Of a DNA stretch of 64,000 nt, positions 60,014-64,000 are shown piece after piece. Both the position numbers and the translations under genes were made by a program. Within the stretch, counting starts at the first letter, position 1. Each line of letters opens with the position of its first letter. The notes below the pieces were generated by a model. It was given only the letters and a program-made list of their open reading frames with translations, was not told the DNA's origin and searched no databases. The stretch lies in assembly GCF_028554725.1 (NCBI RefSeq), contig NC_071671.1, positions 63,785,001 to 63,849,000 of the forward strand. The letters are read 5' to 3'. Source of the DNA: Zeugodacus cucurbitae. Taxonomy: Eukaryota; Arthropoda; Insecta; Diptera; Tephritidae.

Positions 60014-61584
60014 AACAACATATACAAACCTTTCTTAAATAACTCGCTTTATTAAATAAATTTTCTTGTTGAAGAAGACTTCCTTACACAAATATACATT
60101 TGTATGCAATCTAGGCACTAATACACCAGTGGCATTGCAGCAAATTAGAAACTTGATAATTTAATTAAGAAATCATTGAAATTGTTGGCAAACTCGAAGG
60201 CATCTTTGATAGTTGCTTCAACGCAGCCACACACACATAATAAAGACAACAACAACGCCAAGGCATTGCCAACACACATAAACATTTATTTTGGGTATTC
60301 CTGTGTTTATGCATTCCACTTTGCTAGCAACAACAATAACATTTGATATTTGAAGTCCCACCATGCATGCGCATGTGGCTGCCACCACAATAACTTGCAC
60401 GCAACCACACACTTGTCTGCACACTTTCATGACATGATGTTCGCGAAAACTTTGTTTTGCCAAAGCTGTTGTTGGGCGTTTCTTGTTATTTTAGTGTTGG
60501 TAGGGTTCTGCAAGATGCTGCTTCGGTTGTTTGTGGCCCAGCTCGAGTTGAATTTCAATTTGCTTGTTTTAGTTTTACATCTTCGTACTCAAAGTGGTAA
60601 GATAGCTGGTGATGAAATTACTACAGACTGATATACACATATGTATATATTATATATGCATCAAAAGGTATATAAATTTCTTTGTGCCAACATCTATTAA
60701 ATATCACTGCATTTTCAACTCTGTTTACTTCAAATATTTGTTTAATAATTATAATTAAATTTGCTCACTTTATTAAATTTCATATTGCATCAGTATTTTC
60801 AATAAATTAGTGTTTTTCAGCAATAATTCAATATTTATGCAATTCTAAAAACACCTCTTTTTTGTTTTTGTTTGTCTCGCTGTGTTGTGAGTAATTAACA
60901 TTTTGGTGCGGTAAAGCTTTTAATGATGCGCATGAAAGCATGCGCAAACACACTCTCATATTTAATTAGGGTACTTATGCGTATTTTTTGTTTTCTATTG
61001 TAGATAATAATTAATTTCGATAAAAATATTTTTGTTGATTGATTGTTAAAATGGCTGATTTTCAATGTTTATAGAGTTGATAATGGATCGTTGGCATACA
61101 AAAGAGTGAGACGGCACATTAAAACTAATAAGAAAATATTCAATTTATTCATTTACAATTAGGTTGAAAGTGATTCAAAATATATGAAATTGTTATTTTT
61201 AAATTAAATTATGTTTCGCAATTTAAATTAATATTCAATTATGTTGGTTTTTTTATTTTATTTAAAATGTATATACTGGGTTTGGAATGTTATAATTTTA
61301 ATTTTTCAATCGTAAGAGATTCTTAGACTTTCAAACGAGCTATCTGTTATCAAGTTCCATGACCTAAGTTGGCTTGTGATAAGCTCAAGGGTATTGTTAG
61401 ATCTATTCTCAGCAATTTTTGGTGTCACTAGATACTTGCCTCTGAATAACCAAGTTTAATGTCTTAGAGATTAGTCAAAAGATTTAGCCTAAATTAATTG
61501 TATATTTAAATACTAGTTCTGACAAATAAATTATGAAAATTCTTTGAGACATCAGAAATTGTACACTCCAGGATTAATATCCGA
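60014..61584. other. Non-coding stretch, no gene seen
   Basis: Overlapping frames on opposite strands at 60218-60631 are Cys/Val-rich without a recognised domain. The rest is AT-rich. Confidence 0.5.
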
Positions 61585-62555
61585 TAGTACATTTAATTGT
61601 CTTTTGAATTTCGCGGCTATGTATAAAGCGCTACAGAGCTCGTATCTGGTAATACTACACACCTTTGATAGGTCTTGACATAACCCACAAAACGACGCTA
61701 AGCATGATTAGTTTGGATATTGCGTTCAACAGTATTAGACGTGGAGTTCACTGACGCCGAAATTCGCACTATTTTATGGGTTTCCTTCGTTAAAGTCAAA
61801 TCCGCTAGAGAAACCTTCCGTGAGATTAATGGTGTTTTTGGGTACTCTATCACTTCGAACTACGGAAGAATGGTTTCGACGATTCAGAGCGGGTGTAAAC
61901 GACACCATGGATAAGCCAGACGGCGGAAGACCTCTGACGAGGAATACCGATCAAATCATGGAAAACATCGAGTTAGACCGGCATGTGGCATCTTGTGACA
62001 TCGCCCAGGAGATGGGAGTTAGTTACCAAACCATTTTAAACCTTCTGCAGAATACTGGATACACCAAAAAGCTTGATGTTTGGGTGCCGCATTATTTGAC
62101 GCAAAAAAACCTTCAGGACCGAATCAACGCCTGCGAAATGCTGCTGAAACGGAACGAACTCAACCCATTTCTGAAGCGGATGGTGACTGTCGACGAAAAA
62201 TGGATCAAATACGACAATATCAGACGAAAACGGTCGTGGGACCAAGCCGGGATTGACGGCCAGAAAGGTTTTGCTGTGTGTTTCGTTGGATTGGAAGGGA
62301 ATCATCCACTATCAGCTGCTTCCATATGGCCAAACGCTTAATTCTACGATCTACTGCGAACAACTGGACTGCTACGGGAGCTCGAATGGAAAGTTTTATC
62401 GCATCCACCATATACCCCGGACATACCGCCAAGTGATTACCACCTGTTCCTGTCCATGACGCCTTTGATGGTCTGTCCAAGTTCTTCGCAAATAAGGAGG
62501 GGGCTTCTACAAGGGAGGTATAATGAAGTTGCCGTCTAGATGAAAACACTATATT
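61585..62555 (+). mobile_element. Mariner relic 4, right end missing
   Basis: Sequence matching relic 2 begins around 61594 (TTGTCTTTTGAATTTCGCGG) without a clear TTAGGTTGTC terminus. It extends through the transposase and ends near 62555, after GAAGTTGCCGTCTAGATGAA. The 3' terminus seen in relic 1 is absent. A deletion near 62375 removes the region encoding the second catalytic Asp. Confidence 0.8.
61724..62459 (+). pseudogene. Mariner transposase pseudogene (relic 4)
   Basis: Three frames are needed to follow it. The N-terminal frame reads VEFTDAEIRTILWVSFVKV and SARETFREINGVFG. After a shift near 61840 the longest frame gives LRTTEEWFRRFRAGVND, GGRPLTRNTDQIMENIELDR, YTKKLDVWVPH, RINACEMLLKRNELNPFLKR and VDEKWIKYDN, with the first catalytic Asp intact. 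After another shift near 62255 it reads ARKVLLCVSLDWKGIIHYQL and NSTIYCEQLD, then jumps to the degraded end of the catalytic region. HQDNARPH is lost. It has the best-preserved N-terminal half of the four relics; inactive. Confidence 0.87.
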
Positions 62556-64000
62556 TTAATTTGGACCAACCTCCAGAATCATGTCACTGTTGCCAATTGG
62601 CTAAAGTCTCTTTAAAAGCTGCATGAATCGCTAATTTGGCCTGTCAAAGAACCATCTGTAGCTGAAAGACTCGGTTGTCAAACAAAGAGAAGAGAAAACC
62701 TCAAGTGTTTAGTGAATCATCTTCCTTATTTAGCAAAGCCTCTATGCAACTAATTGCAAACTATTTCAAAGAGTCCTAGCAGATATCAAACTATAATCTT
62801 CCTTAAGCTCTACAAGAAAATATTAAAATAACTGTAGAATACCATTAACCCCAAATAATTCACTTCGAAAGGCTTTATAAAACCTCTCTTACAATTGGTA
62901 GCTATTGAGCTACTGTATTTAAGTTTTTGGGCTGTCAGTAATGGTGTCTATAATATCACGATCTGTTTAAAGCGAGTTAAATCCATTTTTGTCATCACTA
63001 AATGTATAAAAGCTGAACAAATTTAAACAATATTATAGCACAATAAAATTATTTCAAAATAATTCTAAAGTTTATTGCACCTCTAGCCAATGACTGGCAA
63101 CAACAAACCCGATGGCATCACCAACACAATTCGCCTGTAAAGTTTATTATGCGCATCGCAACGAACGTAATTTCATAAATTCGCATTGTTTTTAGGCCAA
63201 TAAAATTATTAAAGAGCGTATAATTTATGGCAAGCTGCTAATAAAAGCGCAGACACACTCATAAATATGCGATAAAATTATATAAACATACATAAATACA
63301 TGTGCATGCAAGCTATTATTTGCATTGATTGGAATTCAAGGTCTCTGTGTCGCAATCATTGGCCTCTCATACAAACCTCAAGCGATTTTATTTATTTATC
63401 TACACTTTTGACAGCCGTATTGTTTCTGTTTCTTTGCCTATGTCTAGCTAGGGAATGTTTCAAACAAAGTCTTGTAGCGCTTACCCAACACCACCACTGA
63501 GGTAAGAAGCTTTTGTTAATTGGCAACTGTGCAGGCATTGTTTACAAAAAGCGCTAGCATACACTAAGGCGCGCACAGCACATCAATAATGTTTGACGGC
63601 AGCGAAGGGCACCGAACAGACGTAAATAATTAAGCGCGCACACACACACAGGCATATTCTGGCGCACAGATTGGCAGCGAGACAGACAAATGGCGCGTTG
63701 CGTCTACAAAGCAGCGTGACAAACAGAGCTGAACGCCGGGTTTCTAGTTGCGCTTGCTATTGATGAGTTCGAAACATGCGCGCAAACAGACATGCTTATA
63801 CATGTTCATTCATGTTTTGTTTTTGTGCGTTTGGTGCGGCAAATTTTTGTGTCTGCCGCGCCGATTTGTTTATCAAACTATCTATATGCACGGTTAGTGT
63901 TTAGTGTTATTGCTGTGTCGCGTCTGTCGAAAGGTCGTACGCGTCGTATACGCAACGCGCAAATTTATGTTTGGTCGTCGTCATCATCATCATAATCAAC
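62556..64000. other. Non-coding stretch becoming CpG-rich at the window end
   Basis: From about 63580 the sequence becomes richer in GC and CpG (CTGTGTCGCGTCTGTCG, GTACGCGTCGTATACGC), with CA runs near 63637 and a TCGTCGTCATCATCATC run near 63978. In flies this composition is common around promoters and 5' UTRs, so a gene may begin just beyond the window. The 66-67-codon frames here have no recognised domain. Confidence 0.4.

Noticed and set aside
1..64000. tRNA, rRNA, known microRNA hairpins or CRISPR arrays
   Set aside because: I scanned for tRNA T-loop words, conserved fly microRNA seeds and regularly spaced short repeats with unique spacers and saw none that held up by eye; a covariance-model search would be needed to exclude them fully.

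Overview
The window looks like insect nuclear DNA, most likely from a true fruit fly (Tephritidae) or a close fly relative. It is AT-rich, full of CAA/GT/CA/TA microsatellites, carries one two-exon gene with a 64-nt fly-type intron, and holds several classes of fly-type transposon relics. It has no bacterial gene organisation, no rRNA or tRNA that I could recognise, and no CRISPR array. The family assignment is inference from element types; no species-diagnostic gene is present.

Only one convincing host gene is visible: a small secreted MBF2-family protein (31852-32281, + strand, 121 residues, two exons, with a poly(A) signal downstream). Everything else that can be named is repetitive. Relics of one mariner family (DD34D type) lie at 26.5-27.4, 37.9-38.5, 49.2-50.4 and 61.6-62.6 kb, each broken differently. 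A nearly intact mariner-like element with DD41D spacing (rosa-like) lies at 55.7-57.0 kb. Four internally deleted copies of another mariner family, with termini reading GGTGTGTTC, lie near 1.9, 16.8, 40.2 and 50.9 kb. A non-LTR retrotransposon tail is at 29.5-30.1 kb. Six copies of an interspersed ~1.2 kb element are laid out like Drosophila INE-1/DINE-1 (Helentron-type): 15.6, 35.9, 46.2, 51.8, 55.6 and 59.2 kb.

Tandem and inverted repeats make up the rest of the recognisable structure: a 41-bp AT minisatellite (3.55 kb), a 115-bp satellite block bracketed by inverted flanks (6.3-7.05 kb), diverged AAGCTTT-rich arrays (11.6 and 19.0 kb), a TGGCAAC-punctuated repeat seen in opposite orientation at 1-345 and 13.6-14.3 kb, a GC-rich CCGGTT minisatellite (57.2-57.97 kb), a 102-bp near-perfect inverted repeat around a 343-bp spacer (34.45-34.99 kb), and a 154-bp palindromic hairpin element (42.67 kb).

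Layout: 0-15 kb is mostly non-coding with tandem repeats; 15-31 kb mixes repeats, one mariner, a retrotransposon tail and intron-like DNA; 31.8-32.4 kb is the gene; 34-63 kb is dense in transposon relics, including a nested insertion at 55.6-58.0 kb; 63-64 kb becomes CpG-rich and could approach a promoter or 5' UTR. I did not find a new multi-gene system. The items most worth a second look are the long inverted repeat, the bracketed satellite, the two microexon-like motifs, the DINE-1-like family with its GC-rich variant, and a few short ATG-less open segments that read like exons.
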